64,000 bases of DNA from Ktedonobacteraceae bacterium (GCA_035653615.1 DASRBN010000004.1:1-64000); one strand, 5' to 3'. Positions 45,540 to 54,106 are shown, counted from the stretch's first letter. Notes: generated by a model not told the origin, from the sequence alone. A program made the numbers and translations.

Positions 45540-46289
45540 ATGCAGGCACCAGTATCCCCCTGGGACACCTCACCAGGGATGCTATTATTGAATCAGGAAG
45601 AAGTCCACGTATGGCGCGCCTGGCTAGACCTGCCACAGCCAAAAATAGAGGTGCTTGAGCCGACGTTGAGTGATGATGAGCGCATACGAGCGCGACGATT
45701 TCACTTTGCCAGAGATCGTATACACTTTATCGCGGCCCGCGGCCAACTGAGAGCAATAGTGGGGCGTTACCTCGCCAGGGAGCCGCAGTCACTCAGCTTT
45801 ACGTATAATGCCTATGGCAAACCATCGCTTGCCGGGATATCCAGAGACAAAGAACTCTCTTTCAATATGTCACACGCGGGGAACATAGCTCTTCTCGCAA
45901 TTGCGCGCAATCCTGTCCTTGGCATCGATATTGAATATATTCAGAGGCAGATGGAATGGGAATCAATCGCCGAACGTTTCTTTTCTCCTTACGAAGTTCG
46001 CGTGCTGAAGGCCGTTCCCCCCGCTATGCGGCACATCGCTTTTTTCAACTGCTGGACACGCAAAGAGGCCTATATCAAGGCCCGAGGTATGGGTCTGTCG
46101 CTGGCGCTGGATTCGTTCGATGTCTCGCTGGCGCCTGGAGAGCCGGCGAGGTTGCTCAACATCCGAGAAGAGGGCCAGGATAGCGCGAACTGGTCGCTTT
46201 ACGAGTTATATCCTGGCGACGATTACATTGCCGCTCTCGCCGTCGAGGGGCATGTTTCCTCGTTAAAGTGCTGGCAATGCGTCGTGTGA
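45540..46289 (+). CDS. Sfp-type 4'-phosphopantetheinyl transferase
   Basis: A 249-residue Sfp-class enzyme that moves phosphopantetheine from CoA to carrier-protein serines. Conserved motifs: KPSLAG and FNMSHAGN (the PPT-1 region), LGIDIEYI with the Mg-binding aspartates, and the signature FFNCWTRKEAYIKARGMGL. Its place 102 nt after the P450 suggests that it activates S575 of the A-PCP protein. ATG 45540 follows a GAGAGCTAGAG stretch. An internal promoter precedes it. Sfp-type enzymes are often broad, so it may also serve other carrier proteins of the cell. Confidence 0.93.
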   Translation: MQAPVSPWDTSPGMLLLNQEEVHVWRAWLDLPQPKIEVLEPTLSDDERIRARRFHFARDRIHFIAARGQLRAIVGRYLAREPQSLSFTYNAYGKPSLAGISRDKELSFNMSHAGNIALLAIARNPVLGIDIEYIQRQMEWESIAERFFSPYEVRVLKAVPPAMRHIAFFNCWTRKEAYIKARGMGLSLALDSFDVSLAPGEPARLLNIREEGQDSANWSLYELYPGDDYIAALAVEGHVSSLKCWQCVV

Positions 46290-46387
46290 TAATTTCCACC
46301 CCAGTTTCTGCTATAATGCATAATGCAGAGGCAGCATTTAAGGCTATTTTCATTTCACTACGCTATTTTCAGAAAGGCAGCAGGCTC

Positions 46388-47362
46388 ATGAAAGCAGTGC
46401 TATGTAAAGTCTATGGCCCCCCGGAAAGCCTGGTCATCGAGGATATCGAAGCGCCACGACCCAGACGAGGGCAGGTAGTGGTCGCGGTTAAGGCGTGTGG
46501 CGTCAATTTCCCGGATACGCTGATTATCCAGGGGAAGTACCAGTTCAAGCCGCCGATGCCTTTTACGCCGGGTGGCGAGGTCGCGGGTATCGTGAAAGAG
46601 GTAGGCGAAGAGGTAGATACGGTCAGGGTTGGGGACAGGGTAATCGGTTTTACCAGCTGGGGTGGCTTTGCCGAAGAGGTGGCCGTCGATGCCCATGCGA
46701 TCATCCCCATCCCCGATTCGATGGATTTCAACACGGCAGCCGCCTTCTATATGACCTATGGAACATCACATTACGCGCTAAAAGATCGCGGGCAGCTGCG
46801 AGCAGGTGAGACCTTACTTGTGCTGGGCGCGGCAGGCGGGGTGGGACTCGCGGCAGTACAGATCGGGAAGGCAATGGGGGCACGCGTAATTGCCGCCGCT
46901 TCGACTGACGCGAAACTTGAACTATGCAGGCAGCAGGGAGCCGACGAAGTGATCAATTATGTAACCGGGGACCTCAAGACGCGTATCAAGGATCTCAGCG
47001 CGGGTAATGGCGTTGATGTGATTCTCGACCCGGTTGGTGGTGATTACTCGGAACCCGCTTTGCGTGGCATGGCGTGGGGAGGACGCTTTCTGGTCGTTGG
47101 CTTCACGGCGGGAGAAATCCCGCGCATACCGCTCAATTTGACGCTGCTCAAAAGCTGCTCCATTGTAGGTGTTTTCTGGGGGCCTTTCACGATGCGCGAG
47201 CCGCGGCGCAACCGGGAGTATGTACGGGAATTGCTCGCCTGGTACGAAGAGGGAAAAATCCGGCCCGTGGTGTCCGCGGCTTATCCTCTTCCGAAGGTGG
47301 CGGATGCGCTGAACGATATGATGCAGCGAAAGGTGACGGGGAAGGTGGTGGTGCTGCCCTGA
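46388..47362 (+). CDS. NADPH:quinone oxidoreductase-type MDR protein
   Basis: A 324-residue zinc-free medium-chain reductase. The substrate domain shows KACGVNFPDTLIIQGKYQFK, and the nucleotide site is VLGAAGGVGLAAVQIGKAMG, diagnostic of NADPH:quinone or enoyl reductase branches. ATG 46388 has AGAAAGGCAG upstream; an earlier in-frame start at 46268 lies inside the PPTase gene and is rejected. It follows the PPTase by 98 nt in the same direction and may belong to the cluster, or simply neighbour it. It is convergent with the kinase gene (16-nt gap). Confidence 0.92.
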   Translation: MKAVLCKVYGPPESLVIEDIEAPRPRRGQVVVAVKACGVNFPDTLIIQGKYQFKPPMPFTPGGEVAGIVKEVGEEVDTVRVGDRVIGFTSWGGFAEEVAVDAHAIIPIPDSMDFNTAAAFYMTYGTSHYALKDRGQLRAGETLLVLGAAGGVGLAAVQIGKAMGARVIAAASTDAKLELCRQQGADEVINYVTGDLKTRIKDLSAGNGVDVILDPVGGDYSEPALRGMAWGGRFLVVGFTAGEIPRIPLNLTLLKSCSIVGVFWGPFTMREPRRNREYVRELLAWYEEGKIRPVVSAAYPLPKVADALNDMMQRKVTGKVVVLP

Positions 47363-47378
47363 TGGCTTCGCGTCAATT

Positions 47379-49442
47379 TCATTGAGCTACCCATACCTGT
47401 ACCGTTTTATCCCAGGAGGCGGAAGCAATATGATTGCCGCGGGGCGACCAGGAGACGGAGCGGACGCTGCTGGTATGGCCGCGGTAGATATAGCGGTGGC
47501 CACCATTTGCCGCGTCCCAGACCTGCACGGTTTTGTCGTCTCCCGCCGAGGCAAGGCGCTTGCCATCCGGCGACCACGCCACTGTATAGACGAAATCGCT
47601 GTGACCGGTATAGACAAACAGGCGTTTGCCGTCGGCGGCATTCCAGATTTGCACCGTTTTATCGTCTCCAGCCAGGGCCAGGTGCCTGCCGTCCGGCGAC
47701 CACGCGACAGACCAGACGGAGGGAGATTGCGCCTGGTAGAGAGCAAGCAGCTTGCCGGTAGTGGCGTCCCAGATTTGTACGGTACCGTCATTGCCCGCCG
47801 AGGCGATGAGCTTGCCGTCCGGTGACCATGCCAGTGTATAGACGGGGGCCTTGTGACCGCGGTAGATGAAACTGCGCCCATCCCCCGCCGAACTCCAGAC
47901 CTGCACAGTGCTATCCCCGCCTGCCGAGGCGATGAGCTTGCCATCCGGCGACCACCTGGCGATCCAGACCCACGAGGAATGCCCGCGATAGGTGTAGAAA
48001 GGGTCGCCAAATGTAGCATCCCAGATTTGCACCGTCTTATCATAGCTGGCCGAGGCGATGCGCTCCCCATTGGGCGACCAGGCGACAGAGTACACCGAAT
48101 CCGTATGGCGCATATAGATATTAAGATGATCGCCGGTGGTGGCATCCCAGACCTGCGCTGTATCATCACCACTACCGGACGCCACACGCTGCCCATCCGG
48201 TGAAAAGGCAGCAGACCATACTAACCCGGTATGTCCCCGAAAAGTGAAGAGTAGACTGCCCGCGGTGGTTGTAACGGGATGCTGCGTGTGCTGTTCGTAC
48301 TCGAACAAGGCAAAACCGCCACCTGCCGCTGCGACAATCGCCGCTCCCACCAGGCCCAACAACACCTTACGCCGTGATATGGGTTTCTCTTTCATGCCGG
48401 CGGGTGGTTGAGCAGCTACCTGCGCTTCATCAACTAAGGGGTTTTCTGGAGACGAAGATATGGCTTGCAATAGAGAACCCATGCTGGGAGGCGTCTGGCT
48501 TGGCATAGTCAGGAGGTCAGCGGAGAGATCTTCCTGGTGCGAGAGCTGAATAGTCTCAACCGGTGATCCCTGAGCCGGCGGTAGAGCTGTATTGCTGGAA
48601 GCAATTATGGTTCCCGGCGCTTGCAGAGCGGCATGTTCGAGAGCAATGGCAAAGGCCTGGACATCCTCGAATCGATCTTGTGGGGCCTTGGCCAGGGCTT
48701 TCATTACCACCTGTTCGGTTTCCTCTGAAATGGTGGGAACTTTTTCGCGCAATGGTGGAGGAGCCGCCATGGTTTGCTTAACCGCGATTTCGGTAAACGA
48801 GCCTTGAAACGGGCGCGAACCGCTTAACCACTCGTAAACGACGATGCCAAGCGAATACTGATCGCTGTTAGGGCAAGCCTGAGCATGAATTTGCTCCGGT
48901 GCCATATAGGCGATAGTGCCGGCCATGTCCTGCATTTTGCCGTCGCTGCTGCTGTAGCGCGAACTCTGGGCGACGAGAGCGATGCCAAAATCGCTAAGTA
49001 GGATTTCGTTACGTCGTCCGATCAGCATATTCTCCGGCTTGACATCGCGATGGATGACCTTCTGCTCGTGCGCGTAATGCAATGCCGATGCGATCTGCTT
49101 GACATAACCAACGATGGTTATGAGTGGCACCGAAATGCTGCGTGGATGACGCTTACGCAGGGTGCCATTGGGTGCATAATCGACGACAAGGTAAGGAATG
49201 CCATCCTGGACATTGAATTCGAGAACGCGCACGATATTGGGATGAACGAGGCGGGCAATGGTACGTGCCTCAGCGCGAAAGTGTTCTATGTCATCATCAT
49301 CGAGACGCGTGTGCAGGACTTTAATGGCCGCGGTCGTATCGAGATAGATGTGCTCGCCAAGGTAAACTTCAGCAAAGCCTCCTTGCCCAAGCAAGCGGAC
49401 GAGACGATAGTTTCCAAGTTGTTGCCCGATACGGTCTGCCAT
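47379..49442 (-). CDS. Membrane Ser/Thr protein kinase with WD40 propeller
   Basis: A 687-residue PknB-like kinase. The kinase domain (11-270) has the glycine loop GQGGFA (20-25), K41, HRDVKPEN (131-138) and DFG (151-153). After a Pro/Ser-rich linker, one membrane span (about 355-378, after RRKV) leads to seven WD40 repeats, each ending VQVW or VQIW and starting GHxxxVxS, which form one complete propeller. The kinase would be cytoplasmic and the propeller extracytoplasmic, a sensor-like layout. A PP2C phosphatase lies 2 kb away and an FHA protein at 7-9 kb, so partners may be local; this is inference. Confidence 0.94.
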   Translation of the reverse strand: MADRIGQQLGNYRLVRLLGQGGFAEVYLGEHIYLDTTAAIKVLHTRLDDDDIEHFRAEARTIARLVHPNIVRVLEFNVQDGIPYLVVDYAPNGTLRKRHPRSISVPLITIVGYVKQIASALHYAHEQKVIHRDVKPENMLIGRRNEILLSDFGIALVAQSSRYSSSDGKMQDMAGTIAYMAPEQIHAQACPNSDQYSLGIVVYEWLSGSRPFQGSFTEIAVKQTMAAPPPLREKVPTISEETEQVVMKALAKAPQDRFEDVQAFAIALEHAALQAPGTIIASSNTALPPAQGSPVETIQLSHQEDLSADLLTMPSQTPPSMGSLLQAISSSPENPLVDEAQVAAQPPAGMKEKPISRRKVLLGLVGAAIVAAAGGGFALFEYEQHTQHPVTTTAGSLLFTFRGHTGLVWSAAFSPDGQRVASGSGDDTAQVWDATTGDHLNIYMRHTDSVYSVAWSPNGERIASASYDKTVQIWDATFGDPFYTYRGHSSWVWIARWSPDGKLIASAGGDSTVQVWSSAGDGRSFIYRGHKAPVYTLAWSPDGKLIASAGNDGTVQIWDATTGKLLALYQAQSPSVWSVAWSPDGRHLALAGDDKTVQIWNAADGKRLFVYTGHSDFVYTVAWSPDGKRLASAGDDKTVQVWDAANGGHRYIYRGHTSSVRSVSWSPRGNHIASASWDKTVQVWVAQ

Positions 49443-49722
49443 TGCTGCTCTTCCCTTGACGTATCTTTAATCAAACACATTGTAGAGAATCGGGAGGGAC
49501 ACGTCAAGAAGATCAAGATATTGCAGAGGACGCCGTACAAAACGCGCTCATAAGGGTGAGATTCACCCACTTTTATTGAGGCCCGAAACATGCGGGCTCA
49601 CCCATCAATTGTGCCAGACACAACATGTGACAGCACTTTTGTGATACACTGCGTCTATCTTTTATCAAGCTTTCATGCTTCCTTGAAGAATATGACCGGA
49701 TGTGAACCCGGTGGAGGAACTA
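49443..49722. other. Divergent intergenic region with a short palindrome
   Basis: No gene is supported in this 280-base gap. GGGTGAGATTCACCC (49554-49568) is a compact operator-like inverted repeat between the kinase and isochorismatase genes. Confidence 0.35.
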
Positions 49723-50286
49723 ATGCTCCCTTTCCCTCAAAATGCAGCACTCATTCTCATCGATATTCAAAAAGGCTTTGATGATCCTGTGTGGGGCCGC
49801 CGAAACAACCCGGATGCTGAGTCAAACATGGCCACCTTGTTATCTACATGGCGGCGAACCAGACGACCTGTTTTTCATATCCAGCATCTTTCCCAAGAGC
49901 CACACTCACCCTTGCGCGCCGACTCTCCAGGAAGCGAGATCAAAGAGATCGTCCGTCCTCAAGATGGGGAGCCTGTGATTCAGAAGCGGGTCAACAGTGC
50001 GTTCATCGGCACACATCTGCAAGAGCGCCTCGAGCGAGAAGGTATCACAACACTCATCATCACAGGGCTGACGACCAACCACTGTGTCGAGAGGACCACG
50101 CGCATGGCAGGCAATCTCGGCTTCCACACCTACCTCGTCCCTGATGCCACCGCGACCTTTGATCGTCAGGGACCCGATGGGGTTCTCCACACGGCAGAAG
50201 AAATTCAGGCAATGACCTTGACCAATCTACACCAGGAATTCGCCACCATTGTGACGACTGATGATGTGCTTCGAAATCTTGCGTAA
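49723..50286 (+). CDS. Isochorismatase-family cysteine hydrolase
   Basis: A 187-residue alpha/beta hydrolase of the cysteine-hydrolase superfamily (isochorismatase, nicotinamidase, ureidoacrylate amidohydrolase). The catalytic triad is visible: Asp in LILIDIQKGF, Lys in IQKRVNSAF and Cys in TTNHCVERTTR, with the cis-peptide TGLTTNHC loop. The substrate cannot be assigned; the acidic GPDG region is typical of plain hydrolases rather than siderophore isochorismatases. ATG 49723 is chosen because GGAGGAAC is immediately upstream; GTG 49702 lies before that site. Confidence 0.88.
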   Translation: MLPFPQNAALILIDIQKGFDDPVWGRRNNPDAESNMATLLSTWRRTRRPVFHIQHLSQEPHSPLRADSPGSEIKEIVRPQDGEPVIQKRVNSAFIGTHLQERLEREGITTLIITGLTTNHCVERTTRMAGNLGFHTYLVPDATATFDRQGPDGVLHTAEEIQAMTLTNLHQEFATIVTTDDVLRNLA

Positions 50287-50636
50287 TGCTGTCAACAACC
50301 TCAAGCTACACATTGAAACGGCTCGCGGAAGAATCATGGGATATAGAATAAATTTTCCCAATATATACTTCCAGCAGGTGAGTCGCTTAGTCAACACCTT
50401 TCACTTTTGTCTCTCTTTTACCACCTCGGGATAACAGGGAACGGGAAGCGATTCACCCTGGCATGACGAGCAACTCCTTTTCCCCTCGGAGTACTCGTCA
50501 CCTGCATTGGTCTTGTAGATAGACCATGCAAGTACCAGGCGACCATGTAGAGAGCGGATTCATCGCGCTCGTGGTCGCCCTGAATGAAATTCTACCGGAC
50601 AGATGGGAAGCACAAACTAGAGGGAGGAACAGAGGC
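50287..50636. other. Intergenic region with a leader-like hairpin
   Basis: There is no supported gene in these 350 bases. A bulged hairpin at 50464-50500 (TGACGAG..CTCC paired with GGAG..CTCGTCA) lies upstream of the receiver gene; it matches no riboswitch I recognise and lacks a T tract. Confidence 0.35.
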
Positions 50637-51035
50637 ATGAATAGCGTGGTTATCATTGACGATTCTACAGTCGTTCGCAAAATTGTAGAGATAAGTTTAC
50701 GCCGCATGGGAATCGTCTGTATCAGTTACGAGGATGGGTTCGAGGCGTTGTGCGCTTTTAAACAAGGCCAGAGTCCCATTCCCAACCTCATTTTTCTCGA
50801 TATCGGCCTTCCTAAAATGAATGGCCTCGACCTCCTCAGGCTGCTCAAAACCAGTCCTCAATTCGACCAGACGGTAATCGTTATGCTCACGGGACATGAT
50901 AGTGTTCTTGACAAAGTGAAAAGCCGCATCGCCGGAGCCAGAGGCTATATCACCAAACCTTTCACCACACAAGACCTGGTTTCCGTGGTTCTATCATGCC
51001 TGGATCAACACCAGCATGAAATACATCTTAACTAA
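50637..51035 (+). CDS. Single-domain response regulator
   Basis: A 132-residue stand-alone receiver domain: acidic pocket D8-D9 (VVIIDDS), phospho-acceptor Asp in LIFLDIGLPKMNG, switch Thr in VMLTGHDS and Lys in YITKPFTTQD. There is no output domain. The start is ATG 50637, preceded by GAGGGAGGAAC; the 38 codons further upstream in frame lack homology. It is followed, in the same direction, by a small helical protein and a PP2C phosphatase, suggesting a shared signalling unit mixing aspartate and Ser/Thr phosphorylation. Confidence 0.93.
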   Translation: MNSVVIIDDSTVVRKIVEISLRRMGIVCISYEDGFEALCAFKQGQSPIPNLIFLDIGLPKMNGLDLLRLLKTSPQFDQTVIVMLTGHDSVLDKVKSRIAGARGYITKPFTTQDLVSVVLSCLDQHQHEIHLN

Positions 51036-51159
51036 CCGCTGCGCAAGTTCTATGAGAAGAATGGTATAAGACAAGACTATCTTCTCTGCATAAGATAGTA
51101 ATTGTAGGTCTTCGTCAACTGTAGGGACACAGGAGCTCAGCGGAAGGGAAGCAAGTACT

Positions 51160-51420
51160 ATGTACGCAAGCGAAATCGCCCGCCTGCGCGAACAGATCGA
51201 GCTGCAACTGGAGGCGATGCATCGCGGTTTGCGAGGCTTGACTTCTGGTACCGCTCGTCACGCGTTTATCTATGAGCGTATGGAACGTATTGAGGAATAC
51301 CAGGACGCATTGGCGGCATATATAGGGGAACATACCGCCAGCCAGATTGTATGCGATATCTATGTTGAGGTGATGGAGCGTGAGCAGTCCATGAACAAAT
51401 TGACCAGCCAGCAGAGATGA
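51160..51420 (+). CDS. Small helical protein of unknown function
   Basis: An 86-residue, highly charged, almost wholly helical protein (REQIELQLEAMHRGLRGL, then YERMERIEEYQDALAAYIGE). ATG 51160 has AAGGGAAG upstream. The gap to the PP2C gene is 25 nt, so both are in one operon and could interact. It has no cysteine cluster, signal peptide or membrane span. I do not recognise a family. Confidence 0.7.
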   Translation: MYASEIARLREQIELQLEAMHRGLRGLTSGTARHAFIYERMERIEEYQDALAAYIGEHTASQIVCDIYVEVMEREQSMNKLTSQQR

Positions 51421-51445
51421 AGAAAGCACAGGAGAAGGAGATAGT

Positions 51446-52405
51446 ATGCAGATGTGGTGGAGAGAGAAGCACGCGCACCAGACTACGAGCAGTTGGCAAC
51501 CCTCGCGCGAGTACCTGCGTACCCACGCGCCTGAGCGCTATGCCGACCCGGCGGAAATTCCAACCAATCCTCAAAGGAACGGAAAAGCAACGGAATCCGC
51601 ACCCTCTACCATCGCGAAACCTGGACAAATGCTCAGTATAGATGTGGGAACCGGCTGGGATGCGGGCATCAAACGCAAAAACAGGCCCAATGAAGACGGA
51701 TTGCTTGTCCTGAATGGAATCTGTACGCACAATGATCAACTGCTACCTTTCGGCTTGCTGATAGTCGCGGATGGCATGGGGGGCCATGCCCATGGTCAGG
51801 ATGCCAGCATGTTAGCCATCCAGTATATGGCACAATCGGTCCTGGCAAGTTTAACAGACATTGACGATATTTCCGGCCTATTCCTTCTTCAAATGCTCAT
51901 GGATGGAGTACAATCCGCGAACCTGGCAATCTATACATGCAACCGGGACAACCGTATAGATATGGGAACCACGATCACCGCGGCACTGGTACTTGATGGG
52001 ATAGCCTATATTGTGAATGTTGGCGACAGCCGTACCTATCTTTATCGAGAAGCAGAGGGGCTGATACAGGCAACGCGAGACCATTCACTGGTGGCGCGTT
52101 TAGTTGAAAGCGGCGCTATCTCCCCGGGAGAGGTGTACACGCACCCGGAGCGCAACAAGGTCTATCGCTGTCTTGGAGAGAAGGAAGAAGTGGAAGTCGA
52201 TTGGTTCACCAGGAGTTTGCAGGAGGGAGATTGCTTACTACTCTGTTCAGATGGTTTGTGGGAGATGGTACGCGACCAGGAAATAGCCCGCATTCTGAAG
52301 CGGCATAGAGCCAATCCATCCCAGGCAAGTTCAGCGCTTGTGCAGGCAGCATTGAAAGCGGGAGGACCGGATAATATCAGCGTGATCGTGGCACGCCTGG
52401 CATGA
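51446..52405 (+). CDS. PP2C-type Ser/Thr protein phosphatase
   Basis: A 319-residue PPM/PP2C phosphatase with a ~70-residue, Pro/Thr/Arg-rich N-terminal extension before the catalytic domain. Metal-binding motifs are RPNEDG, VADGMGGHAHG, NVGDSRTYLY, CSDGLWE and GGPDNISVIVARL, all intact. It should reverse phosphorylation by Ser/Thr kinases such as the WD40 kinase at 47.4 kb. AGAAGGAG before ATG 51446 is a good ribosome site. It ends a receiver / helical protein / phosphatase gene run. Confidence 0.94.
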   Translation: MQMWWREKHAHQTTSSWQPSREYLRTHAPERYADPAEIPTNPQRNGKATESAPSTIAKPGQMLSIDVGTGWDAGIKRKNRPNEDGLLVLNGICTHNDQLLPFGLLIVADGMGGHAHGQDASMLAIQYMAQSVLASLTDIDDISGLFLLQMLMDGVQSANLAIYTCNRDNRIDMGTTITAALVLDGIAYIVNVGDSRTYLYREAEGLIQATRDHSLVARLVESGAISPGEVYTHPERNKVYRCLGEKEEVEVDWFTRSLQEGDCLLLCSDGLWEMVRDQEIARILKRHRANPSQASSALVQAALKAGGPDNISVIVARLA

Positions 52406-52445
52406 AAAGCGTAATGGAGGTCAGGCAAAAAGTCAGAGTGGATGA

Positions 52446-52540
52446 AGGGCGACCACAAGGGCGCGCCCTTACAATGACACGCTTTCCCACCAGGGGTGGG
52501 GCCGTCATCATTGTAAGGGTGTACCCTTGTGGTCGCCCTC
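52446..52540. repeat. Dispersed repeat, family 3 (full inverted pair)
   Basis: Left arm AGGGCGACCACAAGGGCGCG followed by CCCTTACAATGAC; right arm ATTGTAAGGGTGTACCCTTG followed by TGGTCGCCCTC. They are near-perfect complements around a short GC-rich centre. Single arms occur at 6.83 and 54.02 kb. It lies between the ends of the convergent PP2C and sigma-factor genes. Confidence 0.8.
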
Positions 52541-52590
52541 TCTCTACTCATATGTTATAATGTTTCACAAAATAATCTGGCAAGGGGCGC

Positions 52591-52628
52591 GGGGCCGGTT
52601 CACCCTACACAGCGCCGATTCATCGGCC
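52591..52628. repeat. Dispersed repeat, family 1
   Basis: A degenerate left module (GGGGCCGGTTCACCCTACAC) is followed by an intact AGCGCCGATTCATCGGCC, directly downstream of the family-3 pair, in the same convergent gap. Confidence 0.7.
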
Positions 52629-52666
52629 TTTCTCATCGCCCCCGTAATTCTTGTCATCATAATGGC

Positions 52667-53752
52667 TCATGCTAAAAAATCATCCAATTGGCGGGAGCGA
52701 CTCAGAGGATCAAGTTTGCGTAATGATTTCGATTCTACCTGGCGCACCGCCTCATGGCTCAATCCTAGCTTTCGACCTACCTCATGCAAGGTATGCTCGC
52801 GACTACCATCCAACCCATAGCGCAATTCGATCACTTGCCGTTCTCTTGCGGTCAGGTTCGCCAGGAGATCTTGCACCTGGGCTTCGAGTGTCCTGGAAAG
52901 AACCACGCTTTCAGGCGAATAAACCGGGTCATCTTCGAGCAGGTCGCTGAGTGGAAGAAGTTCTTCTTCGCTGATCCTGCGCGGCCTATCCAGGCTAACC
53001 GTTTCCTGTGTCATCGTTAAAAGGTCAATAACCTGCTGAACGTCAAGTTCCATCTGGTTCGCCAGCTCCTCAAGCGTCGGTTCCGTCTCCAATCCTTGCT
53101 GCAAGCGCTGCCGGACGCGGGCCAGGCGTTTGACCTTTTCCATCTTGTACAGGGGCACGCGGATCATGCGGGCCTGCTCGGTCAGGGCTCGTGCTATGGC
53201 CTGGCGAATCCACCAGATAGCGTATGTACTGAACTTGTAGCCTTTCCTATAATCAAATTTTTCGACCGCGTGCATCAGCCCCAGGTTGCCCTCTTGAACG
53301 AGATCCATCATGTCCGTACCCAATCCCCTGTATCTTTTCGCGACATACATGACGAGGCGCAGGTTGGCCTCAATCAGCCGGCGCTTAGCACGTTCGCCAT
53401 CTTCAATAATTTGCTGCTGCCCTGCTTGTTTTGGCGAATGCCGCGCTGCCAGCCGCCCTCTTTCTATGCGCTGTGCGAGAGCTACCACTTCTTCAGCAGT
53501 AAGTAGTTCGACGCGTCCAATCTCATCACTGTACAACCTGGCACAATCATCAAAACACACCTCAGTTGAAGCAAAGCCAGCGCTCGTCTCTGCTAGCTTG
53601 CCTGGCGGAATCTGCTCCACCTCCGGCAAATCAGTCGTAACCTGGGCCTGAGATGCTTCGCTGCGCTCAGCATGACATACCGCCGGTATGTCATGCTGAG
53701 CGCAGCGAAGCATCTTAACCTCTTTCTCTAGCAAGGTTGTTTTGTTACGCAC
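52667..53752 (-). CDS. Sigma-70 family primary-type sigma factor
   Basis: A 361-residue RpoD/SigA-like sigma factor. Region 1.2 begins near residue 68 (DDCARLYSDEIGRVELLTAE), region 2 contains NLRLVMYVAKRYRGLGT and GYKFSTYAIWWIRQAI, region 3 follows, and region 4.2 is the HTH HEVGRKLGLSHEAVRQVE. The start is GTG 53752: GGAGG lies 8 nt upstream and no other start precedes region 1.2 convincingly. This puts a family-2 palindrome (53651-53715) inside the frame, encoding MLRCAQHDIPAVCHAERSEA. Region 4.2 differs from the usual RERIRQIE. It may be an alternative group-2 factor. Confidence 0.92.
   Translation of the reverse strand: MRNKTTLLEKEVKMLRCAQHDIPAVCHAERSEASQAQVTTDLPEVEQIPPGKLAETSAGFASTEVCFDDCARLYSDEIGRVELLTAEEVVALAQRIERGRLAARHSPKQAGQQQIIEDGERAKRRLIEANLRLVMYVAKRYRGLGTDMMDLVQEGNLGLMHAVEKFDYRKGYKFSTYAIWWIRQAIARALTEQARMIRVPLYKMEKVKRLARVRQRLQQGLETEPTLEELANQMELDVQQVIDLLTMTQETVSLDRPRRISEEELLPLSDLLEDDPVYSPESVVLSRTLEAQVQDLLANLTARERQVIELRYGLDGSREHTLHEVGRKLGLSHEAVRQVESKSLRKLDPLSRSRQLDDFLA
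53651..53715. repeat. Perfect palindrome, family 2, inside the sigma-factor frame
   Basis: The 31-nt arms (53651-53681 and 53685-53715) are exact complements around a 3-nt loop. It carries the variant core GATGCTTCGCTGCGCTCAGC, and its whole length is an open frame for the sigma-factor N-terminus. Confidence 0.9.
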
Positions 53753-54106
53753 GGTAGCATCCCTCCAGTAATATCTCGTTTGTAGGAAAAGTATATACTG
53801 CTGACATTCGCCCTATCTCCCAGGATGCTCCCAATAAAGAGGAAGAGAGAAAGCAGGGGGAACAAGTGCGGATTATCCATCGTTTCTCACCATGTGCTGA
53901 AAGTCTTGCACGTGTCTTATACCGGTCTTATGATTTTTGGCTGAATTAAACAGGTGTACCCGTTTTTACTTATGTTGACATGTTTTGATATAATGGATGA
54001 GTCCTGACCTGGATGCGTAGGGGCATACCCTTGTGGTTGCCCTCCACATGACGGCACACGTTCCTCCAGTATGTGTTCGTAGTTGGTCCATGAAGGATAT
54101 GGTGAG
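53753..54106. other. Divergent region before the first STAND gene
   Basis: No gene is supported here. It contains a family-3 half element at 54017-54045 (GTAGGGGCATACCCTTGTGG) and a TTGACA-N8-TATAAT box listed separately. The sigma-factor promoter should lie near its left edge (GTATATACTG around 53791 on the complementary strand). Confidence 0.5.
53975..53994 (+). promoter_or_regulatory. TTGACA-N8-TATAAT box upstream of STAND gene A
   Basis: TTGACA (53975-53980) and TATAAT (53989-53994) are only 8 nt apart, too close for a classic -35/-10 pair. The same pair with a 7-nt gap precedes the paralogue at 59.04 kb. TATAAT is a likely -10; the TTGACA may be a shared operator. Confidence 0.45.

Noticed and set aside
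49723-50286. Reading the isochorismatase-like gene as part of a siderophore pathway with the NRPS cluster
   Set aside because: The kinase gene lies between them in the opposite direction, and no isochorismate synthase or aryl-acid ligase is present.
50440-50500. Possible riboswitch upstream of the second receiver gene
   Set aside because: The bulged hairpin matches no known riboswitch core and has no expression platform; recorded only as a structure.
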